DNA of 64,000 bases from Chamaea fasciata. Taxonomy: Eukaryota > Chordata > Aves > Passeriformes > Sylviidae. Below are positions 1 through 12,545 of the stretch, piece by piece; within the stretch, counting starts at the first letter, position 1, and every line of letters starts with the position of its first letter. Both the position numbers and the translations under genes were made by a program. The notes beneath the pieces are model-generated. The model ran no database searches and was not told the origin of the DNA. It saw only the letters and a program-made list of their open reading frames with translations. The DNA lies in assembly GCA_029207755.1 (NCBI GenBank), contig JARCOQ010000025.1:4394820-4458819 (forward strand), in the 5' to 3' direction.

Positions 1-365
1 GTATCCCACCCGGACAATTGCAAACCTCTCCCTGCGGTTTGAACTCTGCCATCTCCCCCTGCCAGCAGCTCCCCCCTCCCCGCCATCGTCGTCATCGCTG
101 TCACCTGCCCTTGTTGGCCAAAGGAGGAGTCCCAGCGCTGCCCAGCCCCGCGCCTGCCGAGCCGGATCCAGTCTGGCTTCCAGGAATCGGGGCTGTGGCG
201 GGCGGCTGCGGATGACAGCTGGTGCCTCCAGTGGCATCCGCTTGTCCTGATGTGCTCAGCACCCGTTTCCTAAAGCACCCACTGCTCTGTGGGACTCATC
301 CCTCCCCAGGGGTTCCCACTGCCTTTCCCCAGCCCGGGACGAGGGCTTCTCGTGCCTGCACAAAG

Positions 366-455
366 CAGATGGTAACACACGAACTAACGAGATCAGAGAT
401 TAATCTGCACTTTGCTTCCAAATCGCATAATCATGTAATTATTCCCAGTATCGGG
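366..455. promoter_or_regulatory. Candidate conserved non-coding element, homeodomain-motif rich
   Basis: An AT-rich island in otherwise GC-rich DNA, containing AGATTAATCTGC, GCATAATCATGTAATTATT and similar TAAT-core motifs within 60 bp. Such clustering suggests a developmental enhancer, but conservation cannot be tested here. Confidence 0.4.
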
Positions 456-1346
456 GAGGAGCAGGCTCCAGGCTCCTGCTCCTCCTGGGCCACTTTGCAT
501 GGCAGGATGGTGTCAGGGGCTCGCATCCTGCCTTGCTGCTGCTGCAGGGCACCGTTACTTTGGTGGGACTGCCCAGTGTCCTGCAGGTTGATGGCCTCCA
601 GTTCAGTGTCCAGTGGGAAGTGTTGGGAGAGGCTCGGGCATGTGGGAGGGCAGCTCCCCATCACACCCCACATGCCTGTCCAGCCTTGCACCGGGGTTTA
701 TCCACCTTGTGCCGGGGCAGCCCAGTGGGAAGCACATCCCAGAGCACCTTTCCGGACCCCCTGGCATGGCACAGGAGCAAACCCAGCCTGGTGACTCCCA
801 GTCCCCACCAGTAAGGGTCCCTGGGGTGGAACTGGGGTACTGCTGGTGTGATGCTGCTCTGTACCCTGCACAGAAGTCAGGCAGCTTCAGCACGATCTGA
901 TGCTGCCCCAGCACTGTCTCTTGCTTTTGTGGGTGAGGAAACCGGGGAAAGTCCCACATTTAGGGCAGCATGTGTGGCCATTGGCTCTGAATTCCTGGGT
1001 GGCCTGTGGCACGGCCCCATTATCAGCAGGCCCGGGTTGTTTGCTGGAAAAGGGCGGCAGCAGGGCTGGGTGACCCCACACTTCCTTCCTTTCCTGGAAG
1101 CCTCTCACTCCGAGTGTGACGCCCGTGCTCTGATAACCAGCTGCTTTCACAACACCAGCACAGGGCCAGGCTCACTCCCTGCAATGTCACAATCCTTCCC
1201 GCCCAGCTTCCATCACCTGCCTTCCCTGCCTCAGCTTCTCCCCTTTCCAGAGGCGGGAACACAGCCCTGAGCACTGCTAGAGTGAGGCTGTGGATATGTT
1301 TCACTGCAGGGTGTAATGAAGTGTGTTGGGCCTCAGCCTCACTGTC

Positions 1347-1404
1347 TGTCCATCCATCCATCCATCCATCCATCCATCCATCCATCCATCCATCCATCCA
1401 TCCA
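1347..1404. repeat. (CATC)n tetranucleotide microsatellite
   Basis: About fourteen uninterrupted CATC/TCCA units; the purest simple repeat in the left part of the window. It creates spurious repetitive open frames on both strands (SIHP and WMDG repeats). Confidence 0.97.
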
Positions 1405-3150
1405 GTGAGGGCTGTGCTGGAAACTCCCTTTGCAGCACCTGGACTGGGGGAATGAGAAGAAGTGGGGGATCCTTCACCACCTTGGAAACACCCAGGAAAA
1501 GGCTCATGAGCTGTGCTGAACCACGGAGCTGCACACGTGGCCGTGCACTCTTTGGTCCCCCTGTTCCCTGGGGTGGATGGAGGACCCCAGTGCAAGGTGC
1601 AGGATTGGACAGGAGTGGGTCGGGGGGTTTTTGGTCCCCCCGTGCCCAAGGAGAGCAGCCAGTGGCTCCTGTGCACACTGAGGGGCTGAGAAATCGCAGC
1701 TGCCCTTGAAGGGGAATGGCAGGCAGGGTCCTGCCTCAGTCAGGTGTGCCCAGCACTGTCCCCTCCCTGCATGCTGGCAGGTCCCTGCACGCCATGCAGG
1801 AGCCACTGCCCCGGGTCAGGGAGGGACAGGCTGAAGGGGAAACTGAGGCAATGGTAGGGAATGCCATGACTTGCCTGAATCTTCTGGAAAGGGACCCAGC
1901 AGCTCTGCCTGCTCCCTGGACACTGGTTTGCAGCTCTGGGGGCTGCGTGGAGCCAGGCTGGTGCTAACAGGGTTTGGCTGTGGGCTTGGAAACCTGGCAG
2001 GGGCTGGTGCTCAAATCCTCCCAAACCCCACTGCGATCCTCTCTGCACTACCCTGTGTAGGGGCAAAGGATCACCATCAGGGTCTGGGGCTCCCTGCCAG
2101 GTCAGTGCATGGCCGAGCTCAGCTCCTTGGCCCGTCCAAGGAGGAAGTTTGCAGGGTGGATTCCAGCGGGCAGGTAAACAGCGGCCAGATGGGACCCAGG
2201 TACCTGCCCAGAGACACCCGCCAAGCTGGGTTTGCACAGCCCCGATGCTTATTTGCTCTGGGGAGGGCTTTTCCCTCAGTTGGACGTCAGCTGCGGTGCC
2301 AGGACGTCACGCAGAGCCCTGCCGGGCTCCTCCGCCACGCTCCTGGCCAGGTGCCTGCATCCGGGGCACTGCTGTGGGGAGGCTGCACTGCTCCAAGTGC
2401 CACTGACCCACAGCCAGGCACCTGCAGACACCCAGGGCTCCTCCGACACGGCCAAAAGGGCTGGGGGTCTTCAGGTGCCCAGCAGTGCTGGGCTGAGGGG
2501 CCCTGGCCTCACTGGACCCCTTTGCAGGGATGAGAGGTTGCTGCTGACTCCCTGGTCTCTGGCAGAGGATGCCAGGCATGCCCTGGCACACGTGCTGGAG
2601 CACCTTGCACCCAGCCCTGGTCTGCAGTGCCACTGGGATGCTCCCGGCCCTGGTTGCAAGATCCTGTCTTGGCTCATCCAGCTTGCCCGGCTCACCCTTC
2701 CACCACCACACCCAGCAGCCCTCCCTGCTCCCGGAGGAAGCTGAGGCACGGGGATGGCAGGATTGATGCAGGGACATGGAGTGAAGCTGCCGAGGGAAGG
2801 TCACCGAGCATCACCCACCCATGGGACCACAGCAGCCTCCACCCCGGGGTGCTGCTGTGTCACCCAGAGTCCCGGGGCTGCATCACTCCCAGCCAGGGGA
2901 TGCTGCCGGGCGTTTCTTCTCCCAGGTTTCCATCACTCCCCCATCACCTCCCCAGCCCTGCAGGCCCGAGGTGGGACAGCTCGGGGCCGCAGTGCCCACC
3001 GCAGCATCACCGACATTTCCCTGCCCTTTGCGTGGTGATGAATAATGCAGAGCCCAGCCCGGAGGGTTCCTCGCTCCGAGCACCGGCGGGAGGCTGCTCC
3101 CTTTGCTGCCGGGGCACGGAGGGGAAATGCCGGGTCAGGACCCCGTCAGC
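1405..3150. other. GC-rich intergenic stretch, nothing recognised
   Basis: No exon with splice signals and protein similarity, no RNA gene and no clear repeat was seen. Open frames are overlapping chance frames in all six phases. Confidence 0.5.
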
Positions 3151-3159
3151 GTGTGTTTA

Positions 3160-3300
3160 CTGTGTCAGGAGAAGCCGTAAATTCACTTGGTTTAATTGAA
3201 AGCCGGTGCTGTGGGTTTGGCTTAATCCACCCTCCTCCTCCTCCTCCTCCATTAGATAACGTCTCGCTGAAACCACTTTGCAAACTCACGGCATTCCTGT
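3160..3300. promoter_or_regulatory. Candidate conserved non-coding element with a (CTC)n run
   Basis: An AT-richer island (GTAAATTCACTTGG, TTTAATTGAAAG, GGCTTAATCC, CATTAGATAACG) interrupted by about seven CTC units at 3231-3252. TAAT cores recur on both sides of the triplet run. Confidence 0.35.
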
Positions 3301-3919
3301 GTGCTGAGCACCGGGCAGGGGCGGGCCAGGGCCACGGCCACTGCGGGGCTCACGTGCCTCGGGGCCACCTCGTTGCCACCAGCTCCGCTCCTCCGCACTC
3401 ATCCTGCCCCGGTCCCGGCCCCAGCTGCGGAGAACTGACCCACTCGTGACATGAAACACGGGTGGCAACAGAACGGGATGGCTGAGGGTGCTGGGATGCA
3501 GGAAGATGCAGAATTGAAGTACCCTGAGGGAAGCCAGGAGTGGATTTGAAGGGCTCAGGTTGAAGAGATAAAGGAAAATTCTTTGGGTGGGGGGAAATCC
3601 AAGCAGTAGATGGGCTGGGATGTTCCCAAAAAAGAGCAGGTGGGGAGAAGCAGTGGGAACCCTCTTATTTCTGTGCATCAGAGGGACCAGCGCTGCTTCT
3701 TCTCACCCCAACAAAGGGAAACCGGGTCACAGAGCTGGGCAGTGCTCGGGGAGCGCTCGGAGCCAGGGCTGTTTGTGGGGACCCCGTTCCTCTTCGGGGT
3801 TCTGCAGAACTGCCAGAGAGGGGAGCGCCCGGGCCACAGCGAGGTCAGATTTTCAGCGCAGATACTCCCATGAGCTCTGCCTCTTGTCCCCATCCTCTGG
3901 CGGGGCCACCCGGGGGGAC

Positions 3920-4500
3920 CCCGCTGCCTCCCCCTGCCCCCGCAGCTGCGGGGCCGAGGAACCCCGGCATCTGGCGAGGGGAGAAATCTGCTTTGCCAGC
4001 GGAGTTCAGGCAGAGGCCAGGGGCGGCGAGAGCTGTCGGGGTGTCCTGCAGCCGCCGCTGACCTGCGAGGAATGCTGTGAGTCACCGGCAAAGCATCCCC
4101 ACGCCGCCAGCCCCTCGCCGTGCCTCCGTGCCGCCGGCCACCGGAGGCTGCGGGTCCGGCACCTCGGGCTTTGGGGTGCGCAGTGCCCGGGACACCCCGT
4201 TACAGCCCGCAGAGGCGCCCGGGGCACGGGCAGTGCCCACGCAGGGGGTGAAGAACCCCGCCGCGATCCCGACGCTGCGGTCGCCCCGGCACACGGGCAG
4301 GGACAGGGCAGGAGCGGCCCGGGGAGGCCAGACATGAACTCAGCTTCTCCAAGAGGGAAGAGGTGACGTGATGCTGGCAGGTCACCCGGGGCCGGGACGC
4401 CGTCCCAGCTCAGCGCTCGGGGCTCTCCCGCTCGACCACCTCCGGCCAGCGGGAGGGGAGGGGGAGATTCTCCCGGAGGCGGCTCCTGCTCCGGTCCTTC
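3920..4500. promoter_or_regulatory. CpG-rich block (CpG-island-like)
   Basis: High local GC and CpG density over roughly 580 bp, without a detectable start exon. A GCAAAATTAAAG-containing AT-rich patch follows at about 4638-4660. It could be an orphan CpG island in the intergenic region or an enhancer CpG block. Confidence 0.45.
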
Positions 4501-4699
4501 CCCCAAGGAAGCCGGTGTTTTAGGCTTTATCAGCTCACCGCACATTGGTGCCCGGCGTTGCAGAGGAGAGAAAGGCTTTTCCCAGCGGCGCCTTATCAAG
4601 GCGCTGGGCCTCGGACGCCGCATTGTTTCTGGTCGTGTCGCAAAATTAAAGAGGCAAACGGCATTTCGGGGAAGAATTGCGAATTCCTGGAAGGTTTTC

Positions 4700-6630
4700 T
4701 GAGCATGGCACCTGCTCCTGGTGTGGGGCAGTGGGGGGTGGCGTGGGGCGAGGAGTGGGAATGCCAGGAGGGGGCAAATCCCAGAGCAGCCATCCCTCTG
4801 TAGGTGAACACGCAGAGCCTCCACAGCTGGATACATCCTAACGGGGAGGAACGTCCTGTGTTTGCAAAGCAGCCTCAGCCCCGGGCTTCTCCCGGGCACT
4901 GGGAGGATCCTGGAGGACACTGGCTGCAGTGGGAGCTGAGCGAGGCACCAGCACCGGCCGCTTCCTCGAGAGCAGCCGCTGCCTTTGCTTCCGTGCAATA
5001 AAACACAGCGGGTTACTGAAGGGACAAGTGTGAGACAGAAGGAGCCTGGTGCCACCTCCTGCCTGTCCCCAGCACTAGGGCAGGACACCCAGGAGGTGAC
5101 AGAAGGGATCAGCCCGGGGCAGAAGGATGGTGACCTCCAGGGAAGCCTGTGATATCCTAAAGGACATGTGGTGCCCTCCCAGCAGCCGGAGCTCATCTCC
5201 CCTGCCTGGGGCATGTCTGTCCCCAAGGTGCCACCCCAAGGGCCACTTCAGCAGCCATCCCTGGTGTGCCACACCAGTGCTCATCCTCCCAGGAAGAGCA
5301 AAGACCTGATGCTCTTGTGACACCTAATGGCAGTTGCTGTTATCAGACATGGAGCTCGCCCAGGAAGGCTCAGCTCGCCGTGGAGCTGCAGATCAAGGGG
5401 TGCTCTGCCTCCAGTCCAGGCTGGTACCCCTGGGCTGCCAGAGGGGTTTGGGAGATGGAAATATCAGCCCTGGGAAAGACAAGCCCAGGAGTTGTTTTTC
5501 ACCCCATTCCTTACAGAAACACTGGCTGCGATGTGCTGGGTGTCCTTTTGTCTCCTCCCAGGGACTTTTGAACCTGCTGACCACTTCCAACTCCCAATGG
5601 TGCCTGCAGAGCCAAGAAGAACCAGGCAGGTGTACAGACAGGAGCAGCTCTCACTGTTTGCTCCTCAGTCCTCTCCCAACACAACGGGAGAGGCAGGACC
5701 TGCCCACAAGCACAGCCCCAGACATCAGAGAATCCACACCTCAACACCACACGGCAGTCCTGACTCCACAAAACCTGTGCTGGGGGAACACCCTGATAAA
5801 TCCAGCCCTGTCCCTGGGGAGGAGGATGTGTGCCCTCAGATCTCAGCACTGAAACCTCGGATCAGGGTTGCCACAAGGCTACATCACTGAGGTTGGAAAA
5901 CTCCTGGATCAGTCTTGAATCCGTCACCAAAGGGATCAAACCCTTGGAGTTACCCAGGACCACCAGCCCCAGACCCTCCTGTGTTGAGCCACATCCCTCA
6001 TGTTCCTGTTTGCTCTGATCCTGCAGTGCTCCAGCCACTTCCCAAACCCTCATCCCAGCACAGACAAGACCCGCAGCCCCTCACACCCTCCCTGCTGGGG
6101 CCATGGGGGCTACAAGACTCCCTTTCCCTGATGACAGAGCAGGATCCTGCCTCCAGACCCTATTTTCTGCTTGGTGCATCCAGCCCAGCCCAGGGATTGG
6201 CATCCCAAGGGGCTGCGAGGTCCTTTGTCTCCCCACACCCTCCTTCTCTCCTTCTGCCGAGCCAGGACCATGGGGGTGCAGGGACTCACGAGTTTCTGGG
6301 AATTTAGCTACCAGACCACACACCACGCTCACCACCACTTCTGTTCCTGGGTAGAGAGGTGACAGGGACATGAGCAGCACCCATGGGTGGCCGCAGACGC
6401 ACTATGGGCAGGATGGGGAAACTGAGGCACAGAGCAGGTACCTGGGCTGCCCGTGGCGTCATCACAGCTCTCTGAAGAAAACGTGGGTACTGAAGGAGTC
6501 AGCAAGCCTAGGAGTTGCCCCTGGAGCTGGGAAAGCATCTTCTAGACTGGATCAGACTCCAGAGGATGCAGCCCCGGAGCCTCCTCACTGCCCCCCCTGA
6601 ATTTCCACCCACCTTCAGGCTATTTTTCCT
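4700..6630. other. Intergenic stretch, nothing recognised
   Basis: No exon, RNA gene or clear repeat is seen. Composition is mixed and open frames are short and overlapping. Confidence 0.5.
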
Positions 6631-6639
6631 TACTGAAGT

Positions 6640-7010
6640 GGCTCTTTGCAGGGCGGCTGGCAGAGGGGGGCACTGGCTTTAAGTGTATTTGATGGATAAT
6701 TCCTCATTACTCTAATGCATTTGCAAGCTGGGATAATTGATGGATGTTTAACAGGATGCGTTTCCGACAGTCGGCTGGAGAAATGGACTCCCATTACTCC
6801 GCAAACGTTTCTTTTTACCATTGAACTCCTTTGTTTCAATTGATCCTCGCCTTTCCCATCACTTGCTGCTCATTAATAATCCCCAAAGCAGCTGCTCCCC
6901 CACTCCAGCTCCTCCCAACCTGCGATGCCGGAGGCTTTAGCAGGGGTTTGCAAGCAGATCTGGGCATTGCTGCAGTTGTATAATAAACAAGATCTTTTTC
7001 TTCCCCAAAG
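6640..7010. promoter_or_regulatory. Strong candidate conserved non-coding element
   Basis: About 370 bp of AT-rich, non-repetitive sequence inside GC-rich DNA, with a dense series of homeodomain/POU-like motifs: GATGGATAATTCC, CTCTAATGCATTTGC, GGGATAATTGATGG, TTTCAATTGATCC and CATTAATAATCCCC. It does not code in any frame. This is the best enhancer-like block by appearance in the left half. Confidence 0.5.
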
Positions 7011-8039
7011 TGAGGCGGAACCTTGAAGAGGAGCAGGGCAGGGCACGCCTGGGGTATCACCGGCTCCATCAGAGTGATACCAGCTGCTAATCAGGGGCGA
7101 TTTGGGGTGAAGAGGGGGAGGTGGCCGGTCAGTGGAGCTGAGCCGAGCCCAAAGGAGAGGTCGCCTTTTGGGGCTGGTATCAGGCGAGCCAGGCTTGGAG
7201 CTGAGCCCTGCTCTGCCTGCAGAGCTTTTATCTGCAGCTCCCTCTGCTCGGGAAGGGCAGCCAGGGGTTTATCAGCTCTGCCTGTCCCCTGCCCAGGCTC
7301 CATTCCTAGCCGGAGAGGGTCCCTGTGTCCCCACCCTGCAGAGCCACTCAGGGGGTTCAGGGGAGCTCTCCCACTTGCTGAGCTGCTGGCCAGGAGCAGC
7401 CTGGCATTTAATTCCCCTGGGATTTCCTCAACAGAGCCCTGGGCATGGCTGTGTCAAACAGGGCTCCACTCCAGAGTCACCCCAGGCGTGGCTGTGGCCC
7501 TGGCCCAAAGCTGGGGGGCACTGAACCCCATGTTCCAGGTTGCCAGGAGCCAGCAGTGCTGGGGGATACCAGGGAGCTTTTCCTCATGGTGCTGAACTGT
7601 TCCCACTCCCAATCCTGGTGCATCCCAAACCAAGGTGCTCCCTTGATTCTCCCCTGCACCCTCAGGTCAATGGTCCCACCTGTATCCCTGCTGTAGCCCC
7701 GTCCTTGGCCACTCTCACCCTCAGATCTGGATTTGGGTTCATGCTTCCCCTCCATTCCCCGGCACACCTCCAGCCTTGCATGACCATCCCTCACACCTTC
7801 ACTTCTCCTTCCCAGTTCCCCCAGAGCTGCAGACAGACCTGCATCCTCTCACCCCCCTAACATCACTGGGGCAGGAGCTTGCGCTGCTGCTCACACCATG
7901 GACTTGCCATGATCTGAGCTGACCCTGCAGCATCTTTGTCCTTTTCCCATCCACATCTTGCCCAGGATGAAGCACAAGAGGCTTGGCATGGGAGAAGAGT
8001 ATTCACAGACTTGGCTTAAGGCACAATTTAGGAGGGACC

Positions 8040-8135
8040 AAAAAAAAAAAAAAAAACAAAACAACAACAAAAAAACCCCACAAAAAAAACCCCAAAAAAC
8101 TCCACCCCACCCCAAAAAAACAGAAGTGAAAAAAA
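8040..8135. repeat. A-rich low-complexity tract
   Basis: Poly-A and A/C-rich runs on the plus strand over about 95 bp. It may be the tail of a decayed retroposed sequence, but no body is recognisable upstream. Confidence 0.9.
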
Positions 8136-8640
8136 GAGAATAAATGCCCAAAGTCCATAGAGGAGGAAATAAACTGGGGATGCTCAGGGGTTGTACAGAC
8201 CTGAGTGGGTGGAAAGAGGGGGATCAGACCCTTTGAGGTCTCAGCTCAGGAGGATCTGGGGGTGACAGAGGAACCCACGGTCCATGTCCACCATCCTCTA
8301 TAGGATTAACACCCTGAGAAGGGATGAGCTCCATGGGCAGAGGTGGATGAGACCCCTGTTGCTGCAGACAAGGTGCTGAGCAGGTGGGGGACAGAGGGAC
8401 AGCAGGGACTAGGATTTGTCATTGCTCCCATACAGCACATCCCAAGCAGGTGCCTAAACCAGGCTCATGTCCTGGAGATGCCCCCAGTGACTCTGTAGCT
8501 GCCCCATGAACACCCCTGGTCTGTCCCTGCCCACAATGGAACATTTCTGAGTCAGGACAAGCAAACCCTGGGCACACCTGGGGGGTCCCACAGAGCTGCC
8601 AAACACAGCTCTGATCCCCTCCTGACCTGCAGAGCTGGTC
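8136..8640. other. Intergenic stretch, nothing recognised
   Basis: No coding or RNA features and no clear repeat; no open frame longer than about 60 codons. Confidence 0.5.
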
Positions 8641-8849
8641 TTAAATCATCGCGGGAAGGCTGGTAAAAGCCTCAGTGCCTTCAAGCATGAAATACAAAGC
8701 ACTCACCACCCCCTCTCAGCCTCTTCCCTGAGTGCCCGGCTCACCGCATGAAACCTTTTATATCCCCCCTCCCCGTTTTCCCCCATCAGCCCGGAGAGCG
8801 CCGGCGCGCCGCCAGCAGCTCAATCCCAAATTGCTCCCTTTATTAGGGG

Positions 8850-8885
8850 AAAAAAAAAAAAAAAGGAAAAAAAAAAAGGAAGAAA
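8850..8885. repeat. A-rich tract
   Basis: Two long A runs broken by GG and GGAAG; low-complexity sequence. Confidence 0.9.
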
Positions 8886-9119
8886 ACCGGGGCTGCGATT
8901 TCCTTTCTCACCTCTGAAATGGCCTGGGGGGCTTGAGGAGGGGGGTGGGAGTCCAAAATCACCTCAACCCCAACACTGACCCCAAACCCAAACACAGCAA
9001 AGCGTTTGATTTTAACAGGAAGGGATCGGGAAGGCATTTTGCAAGGAAGGAGGGTGTGACTGCAGATGAACGACGGGCATGTGGAGAGACCCCAGTGGCT
9101 GGATCAGCCTCTGGCAGAG

Positions 9120-9580
9120 CTGGAACCCACCAGGCACGGCAGCAGGAGGGCCGATGCGCGCTGGTGATGCTCCCCGCGGGCAGGGATTGGACGGGGATGC
9201 ACAATCCCACTGCAGTCCCGCGGGGTCGGAGGCAGCCGGGGGTGCCTCAGGGTGCTGGCGAGCATCCTCCCTGCACCCCGGAGGTGGGGAGGGCTCCGTG
9301 GGGCGATGCCACGGCGGGCAGATGGGGCTGCGGGGCTGTCCCCGGCAGTCGGGGGAGGGTGCAGATGGCGCGGGGTGGGTCCTTGTCACGCTGCCATCAA
9401 TCAGCGCCGGCTCCTCCGAGCGCGGCAGCGTCTCCGGGGTGTAAATCAGACCTGAACAAGGCTGAGGGTTTCTCTGCAAGATCTGGCCTCGCTGTTGGCG
9501 TTCGCTCCGGTGACTGCGTCGCGACGGGGAGACCTTGTGTCCCCGCCGGCCCGGCAAAGGGCACACGGGGACGTCTGCAG
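9120..9580. promoter_or_regulatory. CpG-rich block
   Basis: CpG-dense, GC-rich sequence of about 450 bp without a recognisable exon. Similar blocks at 3.9-4.5, 13.0-13.3, 16.9-17.1 and 20.8-20.95 kb show that the whole left region is CpG-rich, so a promoter is not implied. Confidence 0.35.
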
Positions 9581-10480
9581 AGGATGCTGAACGTGCCACC
9601 TCTTGCTGTGGGGGAAAACAGCCCAGAGGAGCATGAACGGCAGCTCCTGGCAGCCTGAGCTCCTCCTCAGCCGTGTTTCTCCTGTTTCCCACCCTCCCAT
9701 GTCCCGCTGATGGAGCCCCAGCCGAGCAGGTGGCTCCCCACCCACCGGGGCCCTGCTGGTGTTTGTAGGGGACAATAAGGCACCCACAGAACCTGCACTG
9801 CACTCACTGCCCTCCCAGACCAGGGATTGTCTGTGCAACAGCAGGACTGGCCCCCAAGCTGCCCCAAGGAGAGACTGGGATGGGGACAGGGGCTCCCTGG
9901 GGAGTCCCGGGGTGTACTGAGGCTGTTTGGTCTCTGCAAGTGGCCCGTCACCTTGTCCCCATCCTGCCTGGGACAGGGCAGGGCACGTGTCTGGGGGGGT
10001 TTCAATCCCCTCCTCCCCATTTCCCTCAGCATCCTCTGGGTGTGGCGCAGCCCAAGGTAGCACAGCATCCTTCCCACGTGCTTTATTCTCCCTCCTAGCG
10101 CTGTAAGTTCCCAGCAAGGCTGGTGCTGCTGAATTGTTTCATCTCCTTCCAAAATTTGCCCTCCTGGGAGCCAGCCAGCCCTCAGACTGTGCCACGCAGG
10201 CATCCCCGTGCTGTGCCTGGTCTGAGCGTTGTTGGCATTGCTGCTTCACCCGGAGGCACCACTCTGCCATCAGGGCTTGCTCTGCAGGGTTTCACTTTCC
10301 TGCCCTGCTGCTTCTCTGTCCTGCCCCTCGTTTCTCCCATCGCCCCCAGCTCCCTCCTGTCCATCCAAAGCTGGGGCACATTCCCTGCTCCTGACAAAAG
10401 ACGGCTGGATCTGTTCCTTCCCTTCAGCGGGTGGGGGAGAGCGGGTGAGCTCCCTGCCTGCCTCATGTGAGCATCTTTCA
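9581..10480. other. Intergenic stretch, nothing recognised
   Basis: GC-rich sequence with overlapping chance frames in several phases. No splice-flanked exon with similarity to a known family was found. Confidence 0.5.
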
Positions 10481-10489
10481 TCCCTGCAA

Positions 10490-10545
10490 CGAACGTGCTC
10501 ACATTTAAGGAGTAATTACTGCGTGACTCAGCCGTTTTGGCAAAC
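10490..10545. promoter_or_regulatory. AT-rich patch with AP-1/MARE core
   Basis: ACATTTAAGGAGTAATTACT is followed by GCGTGACTCAGCCG; the TGACTCA core at 10524-10530 sits in a context close to a half Maf-recognition element. One of six such cores in the region downstream of FGD2. Confidence 0.4.
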
Positions 10546-10914
10546 ACCCGATGGCTCCGTCCCCGTGCGCTCCCGTTCCTCCTGCAGCTCCCCCATTACC
10601 GCCCCAGCCCTGTGGATGTGAGCTCAGGGCATCCCCAGCAGCAGCAGCAGCAGCTTTTGGGGGAAGCAGGGTGGGGGATGCAGCGCATCGTGTCCCCTAT
10701 GAGACATTCGACCCCTGGGGACAGCGATGCTGTGTAAGGGGCTGTGCTCCAGCATCCACCCGGCACATCCCGGGCTGGGGCTGCCAGTCAGCGCCCGGGA
10801 GCAGGGGAGGGCTGGGCCGCTGCGATTATTCAATCTGGAGCAACCCTGACCTGCTGACAAAGGCAAAGTTATTTTTAAAAAACAACCACTCAGCAAAATT
10901 CGCCTCCGCCGCTC

Positions 10915-10937
10915 GTCCTGCTGCTGCTGCTGCTGCC
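10915..10937. repeat. (CTG)n short triplet run
   Basis: About six to seven CTG/TGC units. A comparable CAG run of about four units occurs at 10640-10653 and another at 13194-13206. Neither lies in a recognised coding exon. Confidence 0.85.
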
Positions 10938-11639
10938 CGCCGGGGAGAGATCGTCCCGGGAAACGCTGCTCTGGGATGCCTGCAACGGGGTGGGAGCCTG
11001 GACCCTGCTCCACACCCTCCAGGCTCTGTTCCCTGGCCCCGCTGGCTTTTTGGACTGTTAGATCTTCCACAGAGCCACGGGAGCATGGCAACCTGCTTCC
11101 CAGCACTATTTCCAGCCCCACGTGCATGGTGAGCACAGGGCACCCCGCATGCATCCCCCGGGGCTCCCCAGAGCACCTCCCTGCTCCCTCCACAAGCAGC
11201 AGAATGGATTCTGAATGACCCAGGGACATTTTTATGTCAGGGTGGTGCTCACTGCAGCAATGGCCGCGGTGCAGGGGCTGGAGCAGCGTGGCAGTGGAAT
11301 CGCTGGGTCCGTGCCCTTGTGCAGGGTGGGAGCGTGGGGCTCCCCCAGCCCCACCGCTCCCTGCTCAGCCTGTGGGTCAGGAGCAGCCTCGAACTCGTGC
11401 TGGGGGTTTGCCCTCTCCATGCCAAGGCTGGTTGGCATCGGGAAGGGATGCAGCCAGAGGAGGGCTTGGTGTTTGCAAGAGAAGAGCTGGACCCGCTCCA
11501 AATTTCCAGGGTGAGAAAATCGCCCCAAGTCATGCTCCAGCTCCAAACAAATGCTCGGCTCCAGGGGCCGGCGGTGATTCACCCGGATGAGACCTCGCTG
11601 CTCCCACCTTGCAGCCGCCCCCTTTCCATCTGAGAACAC

Positions 11640-11900
11640 TCAGGGAGGGTTAATTCACAGTTAAGGGGGGGCTGGCTCCAAGATTGCCTGGCTGTTGCCC
11701 AGGGCGGTGATCCCAGCCCCACTCGCATTCACTCCCCGAGGTGGCCGCGCTGCCCGGGAGCCCTCCTTCCCTTTTATTGCCACGAGGTGAATTAATACCC
11801 ATTTCCTGAAGCTTTTATGGTTTCCTCCCAAATGGCTCTTACATCAGGGGCATATTGGGTTACAGCAAATACCAGCAGCAAGGAGCGAGCCCAGGCTTTG
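11640..11900. promoter_or_regulatory. Candidate conserved non-coding element
   Basis: Mixed AT-richer block containing GGTTAATTCACAGTTAAGG, GTGAATTAATACCC and GAAGCTTTTATGG. It is non-coding in all frames; assignment is by composition and motif clustering only. Confidence 0.3.
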
Positions 11901-12194
11901 CTGTTCCTAAACCCGCCGGTGCATTTGGGGACCACCAGCCTCCGGTCCCTCTCCCCCCAGCCACTCCCTTCCCCCAGAGCCGGGCGGATGCTCCCAGCAA
12001 CAAATGACTCCCTTGAGATGTTGGGAAACAAGGAGGACTCTTGTGAAGCTCCGCACGAGGAGCACAGGGCTGGCTGGGCTCCTGGGGGTGGGGATTTGGG
12101 GGTGGCCCCCGGTTTCGGGCTGGTTTCGGGGTGCCTGGTGTGGCTGCTGAGGCTCCTGTCTCCGTCTCGCTCGGAGCGCACGCACACCTCTTGG

Positions 12195-12370
12195 GCTGGT
12201 TACTGTAGAAACGAAATTAGCACGGGGAGGGAATGCAATCCCAGAGCTAATTAAGGTAATTACAGCTTCACACCAGCTGCTCACGAGGTCCAAGGACCTT
12301 CTGTAACTTGTGGAGGGGATCAGGCGCTCCGGGGGACTTTGAATTCTAATTTCCCGGGGACCATGCGGCT
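12195..12370. promoter_or_regulatory. Candidate conserved non-coding element
   Basis: AT-richer island with GAAATTAGC, GAGCTAATTAAGG, GTAATTACAGC and GAATTCTAATTTCC in about 150 bp. No coding potential. Confidence 0.35.
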
Positions 12371-12531
12371 TCCGTGGTGGCACTTGTGTCACTTGCCAGT
12401 GTGACATTGAGCTGGGGGGATGCACGGTGCCAGATGTGCCTCCCAGATGTGCCGGCCCCATTGCAGCAGTGGGTTTCAGGTTGTGGCTGGGGCCTGGGTT
12501 GTGTTTGGGGTCCCTGGGGAGCTGCTTTGGA

Positions 12532-12545
12532 GGGGGGGGGGGGGG
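12532..12545. repeat. Poly-G tract (14 G)
   Basis: An uninterrupted run of 14 G within GC-rich DNA; a further run of 16 G lies at 17611-17626. Confidence 0.95.

Noticed and set aside
1301..1678. Open frames with WMDG/SIHP repeats
   Set aside because: They are translations of the (CATC)n microsatellite.
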